Below are positions 8,216 to 18,802 of a stretch of DNA of 64,000 nt, one piece after another. Numbering within the stretch: the first letter of the stretch is position 1; each line of letters begins with the position of its first letter. This DNA comes from Moraxella oculi. Its GTDB lineage: Bacteria; Pseudomonadota; Gammaproteobacteria; Pseudomonadales; Moraxellaceae. The translations under genes and the position numbers were made by a program. The stretch is taken from positions 109,082-173,081 of the forward strand of contig NZ_JAMBAQ010000003.1 in NCBI RefSeq assembly GCF_023336735.1, read 5' to 3'. The notes beneath the pieces were generated by a model. It made no database searches. It had not been told where the DNA came from and saw nothing but the letters and a program-made list of their open reading frames with translations.

Positions 8216-9034
8216 ATGACTGAACAAACCAAACCCAATTTTACCGAAACCAAATTAACCGAAGCCAAAACCATCATGTACAATATGCTCACCAAAGTCG
8301 TTGAGATTGGGGTATCGGATTTATTTATCACGGCAGAATTTTTGCCCAGCGTCAAACCCAAGGCTTGATGAAACCGCTTGGCAAGCAGGTGCTAAGTGCC
8401 GACAAAACCAAATTGTCTGTATGCAGTATCATGAACGATTATTAGCGTGATGAATTTGAACTTGAAAAGGCAAGCCCTTGAAGTGATTTTAATTGGTGAG
8501 ATTCGAGATACCGAGACGATGGAGTGTGCCATTGCCTTTGCTGAGACGGGCATTTGTGCCCTGGTACGCTCCATGCCAACAACGCCAACCAAACGCTTGA
8601 CCGTGTCATCAACTTCTTCCCGGAAGAACGCCGTGGACAGCTTTTGATAGATTTTTCTAGCAATATGAAAGCGATTATTAGCCAGCAACTCATTCGTACC
8701 GAAGATGGCAAAGGTCGGCGAGCGGCGGTGGAGATTATGCTTAACCACTCGCCTTGTGGCAGATTTGATTTTAAAGGGTGAAATGCACGAGTTAAAAGCG
8801 ATTATGACAAAAAGCCGTGAAGCGGGTATGCAGACCTTTGACCAAGCCTTGTTTGATTTGTATGACGAGGGGGTGATATCGTATAATGAGGTGATTCATA
8901 ATGCCAACTCTGCCAATGAACTTCGCCTACAAATTAAGTTAAAGGCAAAACGCCGTCCTGATGAGCAGGGGGGTGGCTTTTCGCTTCATAGTGATGCCCC
9001 TGAGAAGGAAGATAGAGAAGAAAGAGCAATCTAG
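8216..9034 (+). pseudogene. Decayed pilU-type retraction ATPase fragment
   Basis: PilU is a cytoplasmic hexameric ATPase that assists type IV pilus retraction. Here its pieces are spread over all three frames. The N-terminal part (VSDLFITA) shifts into FAQRQTQGLMKPLGKQ near 8330. The central part jumps from EFELEKASP directly to EVILIGEIRD, so about 130 residues including the Walker A loop are deleted. Further frameshifts lie at HLC (near 8551) and near 8740, before a long open end finishing at 9034. The Walker B region IGEIRDTETMECAIAFAETG is still readable. It cannot make a working ATPase. It is probably a partial duplicate, with the functional copy elsewhere, carried into the nuo locus with the other foreign genes. 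Confidence 0.85.
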
Positions 9035-9041
9035 GTAATAT

Positions 9042-9909
9042 ATGAGAATTGCTGTGAATACACCAATAATGCAATTACCCTTGTCTTTTGAATTGCCAAT
9101 GGATAATGGAATTGCTGCGCCTAATCAAAATAGCAAACCTATTCAATTTATTGATTTATTTGCAGGGATTGGGGGTTTTCATCAAGCCTTGCACAATCAA
9201 GGGGCAAATTGTGTGTTTGCAAGCGAATGGGATAATAAATGCCGAGAAACTTATCAAGCGAATTTTCATCAAATTTCCCTCAATTTATTTACTCAAAATC
9301 ATTTTGCAGGTGATATTACCAAGGTTAATCCAAGTTCAATTCCCAATCACGATGTGTTATGTGCAGGATTTCCGTGTCAGCCTTTTTCCATTTCAGGAAA
9401 ACAAAAAGGATTTGATGACACTCGTGGTATTTTGATTTTTCAAAAATTAAAACCAAAAAAATCAAATTATTAAAGACTTTTTAGATAATGATGATTTTGA
9501 GTATCTTGACCCAAGTGAATATACTTTATTGGATAAATCATTATGGAAAGCCCAAAAGTCAGGTTTGATTTTTTGTGGTTATCGCAATAAATCCATTCGT
9601 ATCAATGGCACTCGCCCCAATACCGAACATTTATCAAGGGTGCATAAACAGTCCAATCGTATTTATCATACTGACGGCACACACCCTACATTACCTTCAC
9701 AAGAAACTTCGGAGCGGTTTTTTATTTATGACGGTATTGGTGTTAGAAAATTGACCATTGATGAATGTTATAAATTACAAGGGTTTAATAAAAATTTTCA
9801 AAAAAATGCTCAACTATCAGCCTGTTACAATCAAATTGGCAATTCAGTTGCTGTGCCAATGATTGAAGCGATTTACGAGCAAATTTTGGAGCAATATTTT
9901 AATGACTAA
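9042..9909 (+). pseudogene. Broken DNA cytosine-5 methyltransferase
   Basis: The first fragment (9042-9473) has motif I IDLFAGIGGFHQAL and the catalytic motif IV FPCQPFS, then stops in an A-rich stretch (A7 near 9455). The frame resuming around 9460 carries the C-terminal half, including THPTLPSQETSERF, LTIDECYKLQGF and the closing motif QIGNSVAVPMIEAI. The part between, with motif VI (ENV) and most of the central catalytic fold, is missing, so this is an internal deletion plus a frameshift rather than a simple sequencing error. It would have been the protective methylase of the following restriction enzyme. Restoring one base in the A tract would fuse the two parts, but the deletion would remain. 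Confidence 0.85.
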
Positions 9910-10996
9910 TATCAACCCAAGACAAACTTTATTGGATATTTATCAAAAATCTGATGATATTTCTGATATTAATATTGATAAAAATATCAATGAGCAGTTA
10001 CAATTTATTTTAAAAAGAATTACAAAAAATAAAGGGGTTTATACGGTTTTAATTACTTTGGCATTATATAAATATCTTTATCCTACCCAAGATATTAGAC
10101 AGTACAAAATAGAATTACCAAACGGATTTTTTGGCAGAAGTTTTGATTTTAATTATGTTACACCAACTTTAAAAGAGATTGGTTTGCCTGCAATGGCGGA
10201 AAGTGGCTGGCTAACAAGAAGTTTAGAGCAACCATATCCTTATGATATGAATTATCAGGGTGAAATACGAGACTTAAAATCGGAATTTTTACATATTGTA
10301 GCCTATATTCAGCAAGGTCAAAATCAAGCCTATGATGTTTTAAGAATGCTATTAAATGGCGGTATTTTATTTAAACAAGCCAATGAGATTGCCATTCAAA
10401 AAATTGACAATCAAGAAATTCAAATTTTTCAAATCATTGAATTATTAAGACAACATTTTGAATTTAATTACCAAACACACGGTGGGTCAAAATTACCTGT
10501 GCTTGCATTTTATGCTATTTACCAAATTTTAATCCAAGAATTAAGCCGTTTTCAAAATTGTGAATTAGGAAAATTGGGTTCTCATACCGCATCTGATATA
10601 ACTTCAAAAAGTGGTGGTGATATTGAAGTTTTTAAAAATGGGAAAGTTTTTGAAGCGCTGGAAATTAAACTGAATAAAGCTCCTGATAGCCATATGGTAA
10701 GAATTGCTTATGATAAAATCAACAAATTTGGCATAAGTCGTTATTATATTCTGTCGGGATTGCCTATCAACCCGAGTGAATTAGATGAAGTCAATAAGTT
10801 GATTGATGAAACTAGACAAGAATACGGTTGCCAATTGATTGTCAATGGCTTATATCCAAGTTTGAAATATTATTTGCGTTTGATTTCTGACCCTAAGCTA
10901 TTTTTAAATCTATACATTGATTTGGTTGAAAAAGATAGTGAGTTACAAATTATCCATAAACAAAAATTGCAAGAACTGATAGCGAATATGGTTTAA
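9902..10996 (+). CDS. Type II restriction endonuclease (PD-(D/E)XK type), cognate methylase broken
   Basis: A protein of 364 residues starting at the ATG at 9902, which has GGAG about 10 nt upstream and overlaps the last codons of the methylase; an in-frame ATG at 9863 is possible but lies inside the methylase. No signal or membrane segment is present. A likely PD-(D/E)XK core is SGGDIEVFKNGKVFEALEIK, around residues 238-255, with Asp and the Glu-x-Lys pair. Direct fusion to a 5mC methylase gene supports a type II enzyme; the recognition site cannot be told. The frame has no internal stop, so it looks intact. Harm to the host would have to be prevented by another methylase, low expression or point mutation. 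Low G+C points to transfer. Confidence 0.75.
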   Translation: MTNINPRQTLLDIYQKSDDISDINIDKNINEQLQFILKRITKNKGVYTVLITLALYKYLYPTQDIRQYKIELPNGFFGRSFDFNYVTPTLKEIGLPAMAESGWLTRSLEQPYPYDMNYQGEIRDLKSEFLHIVAYIQQGQNQAYDVLRMLLNGGILFKQANEIAIQKIDNQEIQIFQIIELLRQHFEFNYQTHGGSKLPVLAFYAIYQILIQELSRFQNCELGKLGSHTASDITSKSGGDIEVFKNGKVFEALEIKLNKAPDSHMVRIAYDKINKFGISRYYILSGLPINPSELDEVNKLIDETRQEYGCQLIVNGLYPSLKYYLRLISDPKLFLNLYIDLVEKDSELQIIHKQKLQELIANMV

Positions 10997-11075
10997 GAAA
11001 CAACATAGATGGCTTTGTGGCGATTGGGATTTGTAATGGCTCTACCAACCCCCACAAATCCGCCCAAAAATCGTG

Positions 11076-11081
11076 TATAAT
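11076..11081 (+). promoter_or_regulatory. Candidate -10 box for nuoE-N
   Basis: A perfect TATAAT lies 156 nt upstream of nuoE, but no good -35 box lies 16-18 nt before it. nuoE-N need a promoter in this 241-bp gap because the upstream genes are an unrelated island. Otherwise the gap shows only short GC-rich direct repeats such as CAGGG near 11187 and 11212. Confidence 0.3.
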
Positions 11082-11237
11082 ACGCACCGAAAAAGTGGTT
11101 TGCCAATTTAAGTAAATTTGAGAATGATTATTAAGAGTAGCGTTTACTTACATTGATAAATCAAAAAATAGCCAGTCCGCCCTACCAAGCAGGGTAACAG
11201 CTAAACAGGGCAATAGACTAGCAAGCAAGGTGGCTTT

Positions 11238-11747
11238 ATGAAAATAGTAACCGACAAAACCCCCAAGGTCGCCATTGAGGCGATTTTAACGCCCCAAGAA
11301 ATTGACGGCATTCATCATCACATTCATCACTACCCACAGGCTCGTGCGGCGGTGCTTGATGCCTTAAAACTGGTACAAAAACGCAACGGTTGGGTCAATG
11401 ATGCTCAGCTTCATGCCATTGCTCAGATGCTCTCCATGCCCGTATCTGATGTTGAGGGCGTGGCGACATTTTTTAACCGCATTTACCGCTCACCAGTCGG
11501 TCGCCATGTGATTTTATTGTGCGACTCTATCGCCTGTTATTTGACGGGTTTTGAGGCAGTGGAAAAAGAATTGAAAGCTCAACTGGGCATAGAGTACGGT
11601 CAAACGACACCAGATGGACGCTTTACTCTATTGCCAATCTGTTGCTTGGGAAATTGTGATAAAGGACCTTCCATATTGATTGATGAAGATACTTATGGAC
11701 CTGTTGAAGCCCATGAAGTCATGAAAATTTTGGAGCAATATCAATGA
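11238..11747 (+). CDS. nuoE: NADH-quinone oxidoreductase subunit E (NuoE)
   Basis: A thioredoxin-like [2Fe-2S] subunit of the NADH dehydrogenase module of complex I, 169 residues. The N1a ligands are visible as CDSIAC and later CCLGNCDKGP. The start has AAGGTGG 6 nt upstream. It heads the intact nuoEFGHIJKLMN block and overlaps nuoF by 4 nt, so the two are translationally coupled. It is separated from nuoCD by more than 5.6 kb of accessory DNA, which is unusual; nuoCD and nuoE are normally neighbours. Confidence 0.97.
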   Translation: MKIVTDKTPKVAIEAILTPQEIDGIHHHIHHYPQARAAVLDALKLVQKRNGWVNDAQLHAIAQMLSMPVSDVEGVATFFNRIYRSPVGRHVILLCDSIACYLTGFEAVEKELKAQLGIEYGQTTPDGRFTLLPICCLGNCDKGPSILIDEDTYGPVEAHEVMKILEQYQ

Positions 11748-13177
11748 TTTATAATCATATCAATAACAAAGCGGATTTGGCAAGCCAGATTCAAGCACGC
11801 CAAAAAGGACTTGCTCCCAGCCAGCTAAACCGCCAAAAAACCCCCATTTGGGGCGTGGGTCTTGAAAATGGACAAGCACCAACAAGCTTAACACACCCTT
11901 TAACATGGCGACTGTATCATCACGATGCTGTATTAAAGTTGGCTGATTATGAAAGATTGGACGGCTTTCAAGGCCTAAAAAATGCGTTAGCAAAAACCCC
12001 AAAAGAAGTGGGTGAAATGATTAAAACCGCCAATGTGCGTGGGCGTGGCGGTGCAGGTTTTAATGCAGGGTTAAAGTGGACATTCATGACACCACCTGAT
12101 GGTGGCGTTCGTTATTTAATTTGTAATGCGGACGAAATGGAGCCAGGGACTTTTAAAGACCGCTTACTGATGGAGAGATTGCCGTTTCAGCTGATCGAAG
12201 GCATGCTGATTACTGCTTATGCGATTGGGGCGAGTGCGGGTTATATTTTCATTCGTGGAGAATATTTAATCGCTGCTGAGCGGCTACAAAACGCCATTGA
12301 TGAATGCCTTGACAATCATTTGTTGGGTGATGGTATTTTGGGTACAGATTTTAAATTTCACTTACACATTCATACGGGGGCAGGACGCTATATTTGTGGC
12401 GAAGAAACTGCTTTGATAAATTGCCTAGAAGGCAGGCGAGCCAACCCACGCACCAAACCACCATTTCCCCAAGTGTCAGGAGCGTGGGGTCGCCCAACGG
12501 TGGTTAATAATGTAGAAACACTCAATAACATGCCTGCCATTTTAGTCAATGGCGTGGACTGGTATCTCAACTTGCCAAAAGCAAAAGGCAAATCTGAGAC
12601 TCCTGGGACAAAAATCATGGGGTGTAGTGGGCGTGTCAAAGATGCGGGGCTTTGGGAATTGCCATTTGGTTACACCGCACGAGAAATTATTGAACTGGCT
12701 GGCGGTATGCAAGATGGCTTAACACTAAAAGCGTGGCTACCTGGCGGAGCGAGTACCGACTTTCTGACAGCAAGCGATGAGCATTTGGATTTGGTGATGG
12801 ATTTTGACCCCATTATGAAAGCAGGTAGTCGTTTGGGAACCTGTTTGATGATGGTTGTTGATGAAACGCAAGACATGGTCAGCCTTTCGCATAATTTACA
12901 AAAGTTTTTTCAACGAGAATCTTGCGGTTGGTGCACACCTTGCCGAGATGGGTTGCCGTGGGGGGTGAAAATTTTAGACAGTCTTGACAAGGGGGAGGGT
13001 GAACAAGGCGATATTGAAAAACTCTCTGAGCTTACTCGTGATTTATGGCTTGGTAAGACCTTTTGTGCCCATGCACCAGGAGCGATGGAGCCTTTGATGA
13101 GTGCATTAAAATATTTTCGCCCAGAATTTGAAAGTAAGTTGGTTAATAACGGCAATAGTGAACAGGAGCGTATCTGA
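11744..13177 (+). CDS. nuoF: NADH-quinone oxidoreductase subunit F (NuoF)
   Basis: The NADH- and FMN-binding subunit of complex I, 477 residues; it accepts hydride from NADH and passes electrons to cluster N3. It shows the glycine-rich RGRGGAGFNAGLKW for NADH/FMN, YLICNADEMEPGTFKDR, GAGRYICGEETALI and the [4Fe-4S] motif ESCGWCTPCRDG with a later Cys in FCAHAPGA. The length fits the family, although the N-terminus (about 60 residues before the flavin domain) is a little long. The start overlaps nuoE (ATGA-type), and the stop overlaps the nuoG start by one base. Confidence 0.97.
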   Translation: MIYNHINNKADLASQIQARQKGLAPSQLNRQKTPIWGVGLENGQAPTSLTHPLTWRLYHHDAVLKLADYERLDGFQGLKNALAKTPKEVGEMIKTANVRGRGGAGFNAGLKWTFMTPPDGGVRYLICNADEMEPGTFKDRLLMERLPFQLIEGMLITAYAIGASAGYIFIRGEYLIAAERLQNAIDECLDNHLLGDGILGTDFKFHLHIHTGAGRYICGEETALINCLEGRRANPRTKPPFPQVSGAWGRPTVVNNVETLNNMPAILVNGVDWYLNLPKAKGKSETPGTKIMGCSGRVKDAGLWELPFGYTAREIIELAGGMQDGLTLKAWLPGGASTDFLTASDEHLDLVMDFDPIMKAGSRLGTCLMMVVDETQDMVSLSHNLQKFFQRESCGWCTPCRDGLPWGVKILDSLDKGEGEQGDIEKLSELTRDLWLGKTFCAHAPGAMEPLMSALKYFRPEFESKLVNNGNSEQERI

Positions 13178-16100
13178 TGGCGGTCATTCATATAGATGGC
13201 AAGAGCTATGAGGTGGACGGTAGCGATAATTTGCTCCAAGCATGTTTGAGTTTGGGCATTGATGTGCCATATTTTTGTTATCATCCAGCTTTGGGTTCAG
13301 TGGGGTCTTGCCGTCAATGTGCGGTCAAGCAGTATAATAATGAAGATGACTATAAGGCAGGTCGCGGACGGCTGGTCATGAGCTGCATGGTTGCTCCGAC
13401 CAATGACATGTACATTTCGGTAGATGATGCGGAAGCTAAGGATTTTAGAAAACGCATTGTAGAATATCTGATGACTAATCACCCACATGACTGCCCTACT
13501 TGTGAGGAGGGTGGTCATTGTCATTTACAAGACATGACTTATATGAGTGGGCATAGAAGTCGCCGTTATCGCTTTACCAAAAGAGTGCATCATAACCAAG
13601 AGTTGGGAGCATTCATCAACCATGAAATGAATCGCTGTATCGCCTGTTATCGCTGTGTGCGTTTTTATAAAGATTATGCTGGTGGCGAAGATTTTGGCGT
13701 GTATGCAAGTAATAATCGTGTTTATTTTGGGCGTGATACTGATGGGCAGTTTGAAAGCGAATTTAGTGGAAATTTGACGGAAGTTTGTCCAACGGGGGTG
13801 TTTACTGATAAAACACATTCTGATAGATATAATCGCAAATGGGACATGCAATATGCCCCAAGCATTTGTCATGGTTGTTCAACAGGGTGTGGTATCTCAA
13901 TCGGTGAACGCTATGGCGAGTTACGCAGAGTAGAAAATCGCTACAATCCTGATGTTAATGGCTATTTTTTATGCGATAAAGGGCGCTTTGGCTATGGTTA
14001 TGTCAATCGTGCCGACCGCCCAGTCAAGCCATATGCCAATACCATTGCTGGTAAACAGCAACTTGATGCCAATCATGCCCTAGACCAAGTGGCAAGCTTT
14101 CTTAATGGCAAAAAAATCATCGGCATAGGCTCGACTCGTGCCAGCCTAGAAAGTAACTTTGCTCTAAAAAAACTGGTTGGAGAGGCTTGGTATAGTACGG
14201 GTGAACGCACAGCCATTAAGAATTTGGTTGATTTGGGTGTCAAAATCATGCAAAACAAAGACATTCATAATGTGTCTTTGGCACAGATTGAAATGGCAGA
14301 TAGCGTGTTCATCTTGGGCGAAGATCTGACTCAAACCGCCAGTCGTGTCGCACTTGCGGTGCGTCAAGCCGCCAAAAATAAAGCTCGGCAAATGGCAGCA
14401 GCTCTTCGAACACAAGAGTGGTTGGCAGAACCCGTCAAGCGTATCGGTCAAGAAAATCACAGTCCGATTTATGTAGCAAGCGTCAATGAAACAAAGCTCG
14501 GTGACATCGCCAAAGTGGCAGCTGTCGCCACCCCAAATGACATTGCCAAGCTTGGTTTTATGGTGGGTGATGTTATCAAGGCATATGCTGATGAATTAAC
14601 GCAAATCACAGAATTAGAAAATGCCATTTTTGCCAAAGAGCAAGATTCAAATCTACAAATTGATGATGGCATGGCATTGGAGTTTTTGGCACATCACATC
14701 GCTTATGATTTAGTCATGGCGGATCGTCCATTGGTAATTTCTGGCACGAGTTTGTCATCAAAGGCGGTGCTGCAAGCAACTGCCTACATTGCACAGACTT
14801 TGACGGTTAAGCGTGCCCAAATCGCTCATGTTGAGCGTAAGTTTATTGAGGTGGAAAATGCCAAAATTCGTGATGAGGTGATGCGTCAATTTGCCGATCC
14901 TGATAACAGTGCCAAGGTTGATGGAGAGCATCCGACCGAAAGAAATCCTGATGATTTTGAAAAGGCACTACAATCTCGCTTGTTGAAAGTGAATACTCAC
15001 TATGCCCAAAAGACAGGTGTTTACATCGCCATGCCTGATGCTAACAGCGTGGGGTTGAATTTATTGGGCGGTCGTGCGATTGAGGAGGTTTTGGCAAGTG
15101 ATTTTGATGTCTCGGTGGTGCTTGAATGTGATTTGGCTAATTTGACACCAGCTCAATTTGACCAAATCATCAGTAAGCCTTTGGTTGTGCTTGATCATCA
15201 AAGCTATGACTGGCATGATGAGGCAGATTTTGTCTTATCAAGTGGATCATTTGCTGAAAGTGATGGTACTCTTGTCTCAGCCGAAGGGCGGGCAGGGCGA
15301 TTCTTTGCCGCTTATGACAAAAAATATTACGAACCAAACAGTGATGTTAAAGACAGCTGGCGATGGTTGCATGCATTAAGTAGCACGCTTAATGCCACTT
15401 CGTCTGCCAGTGAGCCAAGTTGGCATCACTTGGATGATGTCATTAAGGATCTTGTGGCAACATATCCGAAGTTTGAGATGATCAAGCATGTCGCCCCTGA
15501 ATCAAGCTACCGCATCACAGGTTTGAAGATTGCACGCGAACCACGGCGTTATTCGGGTCGCACCGTTCTGCGCGCACCCATTTCCATTCATGAACCAATG
15601 CAGTCGAAAGATTTGGATTCGGCACTGACTTTCTCAATGGAGGGGTATGTAGGCGACAGAACAAACGCAAATTTAATTCCCTTTGCATGGGCGGCAGGCT
15701 GGAATTCACCACAAGCATGGAATAAGCTACAAGGCAAGGTTGGTGGCCATCTAAAGGGCGGTGATGTCGGCATTCGCTTGTTTGATCATTTGCCAACCAA
15801 TGAGATGGTTTTTGAGAAAGTGATGGTGGATAAATCTTTGATTGGCGGCATGACTGACAGCAGGGTGTCTCTTGTGCCCATTTACCACCTGTTCGCAAGC
15901 TCGCCAATGACGGCTCGTAGCCCCATTGTGGCAAATCAGATGAAGCCTATTAGCTGGTTGATGGGATATGATGACGCTGCTCGCTGGATGATTGACGAAG
16001 GTGATGAGTTGACCATCACTCAGAATCAGACAAGCATTACTCTACCTGTGGCATTAACGGAATATTTGGCAGATGGCTGTATAGGGTATGTGGCAGGTGC

Positions 16101-16293
16101 GGTGCCTTTTGATTCTTATGTGCCAGTAACCATAAAAAAGGCTGACAATGATCACTCTGTCTTCATGCCAGCGTATGCACAAAGCATGGCTAAATTGGCA
16201 AGTGTGAAAAAACAAACGATTTTTACACCAAAAGCAGGCTTTAATAATCAGCCATTTTCTCAAATGATAACCAACCAAAACATGGAGGTTTAA
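13177..16293 (+). CDS. nuoG: NADH-quinone oxidoreductase subunit G (NuoG), long form
   Basis: The large iron-sulfur subunit of the complex I electron-input module. The N-terminal 2Fe-2S ferredoxin domain has C34, CRQC and MSCMV. The next domain has [14 protein letters not shown] for N5 and CIACYRC with EVCPTGVF for N4. A molybdopterin-oxidoreductase-like domain begins with CHGCSTGC and a later CDKGR, the extra N7 cluster also seen in E. coli. At 1038 residues it is over 100 longer than E. coli NuoG (about 908). Part of the excess seems to be a charged insert around residues 566-606 ([20 protein letters not shown]). It is located between nuoF and nuoH with 1-base spacing. Confidence 0.96.
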   Translation: MAVIHIDGKSYEVDGSDNLLQACLSLGIDVPYFCYHPALGSVGSCRQCAVKQYNNEDDYKAGRGRLVMSCMVAPTNDMYISVDDAEAKDFRKRIVEYLMTNHPHDCPTCEEGGHCHLQDMTYMSGHRSRRYRFTKRVHHNQELGAFINHEMNRCIACYRCVRFYKDYAGGEDFGVYASNNRVYFGRDTDGQFESEFSGNLTEVCPTGVFTDKTHSDRYNRKWDMQYAPSICHGCSTGCGISIGERYGELRRVENRYNPDVNGYFLCDKGRFGYGYVNRADRPVKPYANTIAGKQQLDANHALDQVASFLNGKKIIGIGSTRASLESNFALKKLVGEAWYSTGERTAIKNLVDLGVKIMQNKDIHNVSLAQIEMADSVFILGEDLTQTASRVALAVRQAAKNKARQMAAALRTQEWLAEPVKRIGQENHSPIYVASVNETKLGDIAKVAAVATPNDIAKLGFMVGDVIKAYADELTQITELENAIFAKEQDSNLQIDDGMALEFLAHHIAYDLVMADRPLVISGTSLSSKAVLQATAYIAQTLTVKRAQIAHVERKFIEVENAKIRDEVMRQFADPDNSAKVDGEHPTERNPDDFEKALQSRLLKVNTHYAQKTGVYIAMPDANSVGLNLLGGRAIEEVLASDFDVSVVLECDLANLTPAQFDQIISKPLVVLDHQSYDWHDEADFVLSSGSFAESDGTLVSAEGRAGRFFAAYDKKYYEPNSDVKDSWRWLHALSSTLNATSSASEPSWHHLDDVIKDLVATYPKFEMIKHVAPESSYRITGLKIAREPRRYSGRTVLRAPISIHEPMQSKDLDSALTFSMEGYVGDRTNANLIPFAWAAGWNSPQAWNKLQGKVGGHLKGGDVGIRLFDHLPTNEMVFEKVMVDKSLIGGMTDSRVSLVPIYHLFASSPMTARSPIVANQMKPISWLMGYDDAARWMIDEGDELTITQNQTSITLPVALTEYLADGCIGYVAGAVPFDSYVPVTIKKADNDHSVFMPAYAQSMAKLASVKKQTIFTPKAGFNNQPFSQMITNQNMEV

Positions 16294-16294
16294 G

Positions 16295-17320
16295 ATGCGT
16301 GTGATTCCTGATATGCCCTTGATTTTTGGTGACTTATCTTTTGAGTGGTGGTCTTTCATTTATATGACGCTACAGACTTTGGTAATTTTCTTGGGTCTTG
16401 TGATGGTCGCTGCCTTAATGATCGTCTACGAGCGTCGCATGTTAGCACTGTGGCAAGACCGTTATGGGCCGAATCGTGTTGGCTGGCAGGGGTCTTTGCA
16501 ACTCTTTGCGGACATGCTGAAGATTTTTTTTAAAGAAGATTGGACGCCAAATTTTGCTGACAGACGCATGTTTGTTCTGGCACCTGCGATTGCCATGTTT
16601 ACCGCTTTGGCAAGTTTTGCCATCATTCCGTTAAGCCCTGCCTTGGGTGCGGCAAATTGGGATATTGGTATTTTGTTTTTCTTTGCCATGGCGGGACTTG
16701 CGGTATATGCTGTGATGTTCGGTGGCTGGGCAAGTGCCAATAAGTTCTCGCTGCTTGGCGGTTTGCGTTCGGCTGCTCAGACCATCAGCTATGAGGTTTT
16801 CTTAGGGTTGTCGTTAATGGGCGTGGTGGCAATGGCAGGTTCGTTTAACTTGCGAGATATTGTCATGGCTCAAACGGAAGTTTGGAATGTCATTCCGCAG
16901 TTTTTTGGTTTTTTATGCTTTGTGGTTGCAGGCGTGGCGGTGACGCATCGCCATCCATTTGACCAACCTGAAGCCGAGCAAGAGCTTGCCGAAGGCTATC
17001 ATGTGGAATACTCTGGTATGAAATTTGGCATGTTTTTTATTGGTGAGTATGTCAATGTGGTGGTGATTTCAGCACTCATGACGACTTTATTCTTTGGCGG
17101 TTGGTTGGCACCATTTAATTGGGACATTGCGTTCATTCCGCCTGTTTTTTGGTTTTTGATTAAAACTTTATTTTTTATGACTTTATTTGTCTTGGCTCGT
17201 GGCTCTCTCATGCGTCCACGCTATGACCAAGTGATGAATTTTGGCTGGAAAGTGTGTTTGCCAGTTACTTTATTGAATTTGCTGGTGACAGCGACTGTGA
17301 TTTTATGGTGGGGAGTGTAA
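16295..17320 (+). CDS. nuoH: NADH-quinone oxidoreductase subunit H (NuoH)
   Basis: The membrane subunit that links the peripheral and membrane arms of complex I and forms part of the quinone chamber; 341 residues with about 8-9 helices. Characteristic stretches are [19 protein letters not shown] near residue 50 and the acidic loop [20 protein letters not shown] near residue 215. It lies one base after nuoG with GGAGG before the ATG, and one base before nuoI, in the conserved order. Confidence 0.97.
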   Translation: MRVIPDMPLIFGDLSFEWWSFIYMTLQTLVIFLGLVMVAALMIVYERRMLALWQDRYGPNRVGWQGSLQLFADMLKIFFKEDWTPNFADRRMFVLAPAIAMFTALASFAIIPLSPALGAANWDIGILFFFAMAGLAVYAVMFGGWASANKFSLLGGLRSAAQTISYEVFLGLSLMGVVAMAGSFNLRDIVMAQTEVWNVIPQFFGFLCFVVAGVAVTHRHPFDQPEAEQELAEGYHVEYSGMKFGMFFIGEYVNVVVISALMTTLFFGGWLAPFNWDIAFIPPVFWFLIKTLFFMTLFVLARGSLMRPRYDQVMNFGWKVCLPVTLLNLLVTATVILWWGV

Positions 17321-17321
17321 A

Positions 17322-17876
17322 GTGTTTGCTACTTTAAAAAATACGGCAGTGGGCATTTTTACCATCGTGCGTTCTATGTGGATGGTTAATAGTCATGCAA
17401 CACGCAAAAGGGATACCATTTTATATCCTGAAGTTCCAGCCAGTGAAATTGTGCCACCTCGTTTTCGTGGTCGAATTGTTTTGACAAGAGATCCAGATGG
17501 TGATGAACGCTGTGTGGCGTGCAACCTTTGTGCGGTCGCTTGCCCTGTTGGTTGTATTAGCCTACAAAAAGCCGAGAGAGAAGATGGACGGTGGTATCCT
17601 GAGTTTTTTCGCATCAATTTTAGTCGCTGTGTCTTTTGTGGCATGTGCGAAGAAGCTTGCCCAACCACAGCGATTCAATTAACGCCTGATTTTGAGTTAG
17701 GTGAGTACAATCGTCAAAATCTCGTTTATGAAAAAGAGCATCTTTTAATCAGTGGTGTGGGTAAATACCCTGATTATAATTACTATCGAGTTACAGGCAT
17801 GGCAACCCAAGATAAACCAAAAGGGTCGCATGAGCATGAAAGTCAGCCGATTGATGTACGGAGTTTGTTGCCATGA
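17322..17876 (+). CDS. nuoI: NADH-quinone oxidoreductase subunit I (NuoI)
   Basis: A ferredoxin-like subunit of 184 residues carrying clusters N6a and N6b. Two CxxCxxCxxxCP motifs are complete: [15 protein letters not shown] and [12 protein letters not shown]. It bridges NuoG and NuoB in the electron path. The start is GTG at 17322 with GGGGAG about 10 nt upstream. The stop overlaps the ATG of nuoJ (ATGA-type), so the two are coupled. Confidence 0.96.
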   Translation: MFATLKNTAVGIFTIVRSMWMVNSHATRKRDTILYPEVPASEIVPPRFRGRIVLTRDPDGDERCVACNLCAVACPVGCISLQKAEREDGRWYPEFFRINFSRCVFCGMCEEACPTTAIQLTPDFELGEYNRQNLVYEKEHLLISGVGKYPDYNYYRVTGMATQDKPKGSHEHESQPIDVRSLLP

Positions 17877-18460
17877 TTGAATTATTAAACAACCTGCTGG
17901 CGAGTGGTGAGATTGTTGGTTTTTATGCATTGGCCTTGGTTGCAATATGGTCAAGTCTAAGAGTAGTAACGCATGCCAATCCTGTCCATGCCATCTTATC
18001 CATGATTGTCAGCTTGCTGGCTGTTGCGGGAATTTTCTTTATCATTGGTGCTCCTTTTGCTGGCGTGCTTGAAATGATAGTGTATGCTGGGGCAATCCTG
18101 GTGTTATTTGTTTTTGTCATCATGATGCTTAATTTAGGTACGGACACTTTAGAAGAAAAAACATGGCTGACTGCCAATGCGTGGGCGGTGCCATGTTGTT
18201 TAACTCTCATCATTGGTGGTGTGCTTGTTAGCTTCTTAATGAGTGGTAAGCATGTCATGATGATGGATACGACCATTGAGATTAAGACGGTGGGTGTCAG
18301 TCTGTTTACGCAATATGTTTTATTGGTAGAGATGGCGGCGTTCTTATTGCTAGGTGCATTGGTGGCGGCGTATCATTTGGGTAAAAAAGCACTTGATGAT
18401 GAGAATGTCAGTCATTTTCAAGATCAGGTAGATTTTCATGCCAACAAGGAGAATCCATGA
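17873..18460 (+). CDS. nuoJ: NADH-quinone oxidoreductase subunit J (NuoJ)
   Basis: A membrane-arm subunit of 195 residues with five predicted helices. The third carries the conserved [20 protein letters not shown] region, whose pi-bulge is thought to matter for proton-path coupling. The start overlaps nuoI and the end overlaps nuoK by 4 nt. There is a hydrophilic tail of about 30 residues. Confidence 0.96.
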   Translation: MIELLNNLLASGEIVGFYALALVAIWSSLRVVTHANPVHAILSMIVSLLAVAGIFFIIGAPFAGVLEMIVYAGAILVLFVFVIMMLNLGTDTLEEKTWLTANAWAVPCCLTLIIGGVLVSFLMSGKHVMMMDTTIEIKTVGVSLFTQYVLLVEMAAFLLLGALVAAYHLGKKALDDENVSHFQDQVDFHANKENP

Positions 18461-18795
18461 GTACGGTTTTAACATCTGCGCAACCAACTTTGGGCATACC
18501 TGCCGAGCATGCACTGATTTTGTCAGCGATTTTATTTGTTATTGGCTTGGTTGGTGTGATGGCACGGCGTAATGTGCTGTTCATGCTGATGAGTCTTGAG
18601 ATCATGATGAATGCAGCGGCACTCGCCTTTGTTGTGGGTGGTAACATGTGGGCTAAGCCTGATGGGCAAATTATGTTTATTTTTGTATTGACTTTAGCAG
18701 CGGCTGAAGCGGCGATTGGTTTGGCGATATTATTGCAGTTTTACCATCGCTTTAAAAGTCTTGATGTCAATCATGCCAGTAAATTGAAGGGGTAG
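18457..18795 (+). CDS. nuoK: NADH-quinone oxidoreductase subunit K (NuoK)
   Basis: A small membrane subunit of the proton-translocating arm with three helices. It has the conserved glutamates in [13 protein letters not shown] (helix 2) and [11 protein letters not shown] (helix 3). At 112 residues it is slightly longer than E. coli NuoK (100) through its N-terminus. The start ATG at 18457 overlaps nuoJ and has AAGGAG 6 nt upstream. Confidence 0.96.
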   Translation: MSTVLTSAQPTLGIPAEHALILSAILFVIGLVGVMARRNVLFMLMSLEIMMNAAALAFVVGGNMWAKPDGQIMFIFVLTLAAAEAAIGLAILLQFYHRFKSLDVNHASKLKG

Positions 18796-18802
18796 GATTG
18801 TC

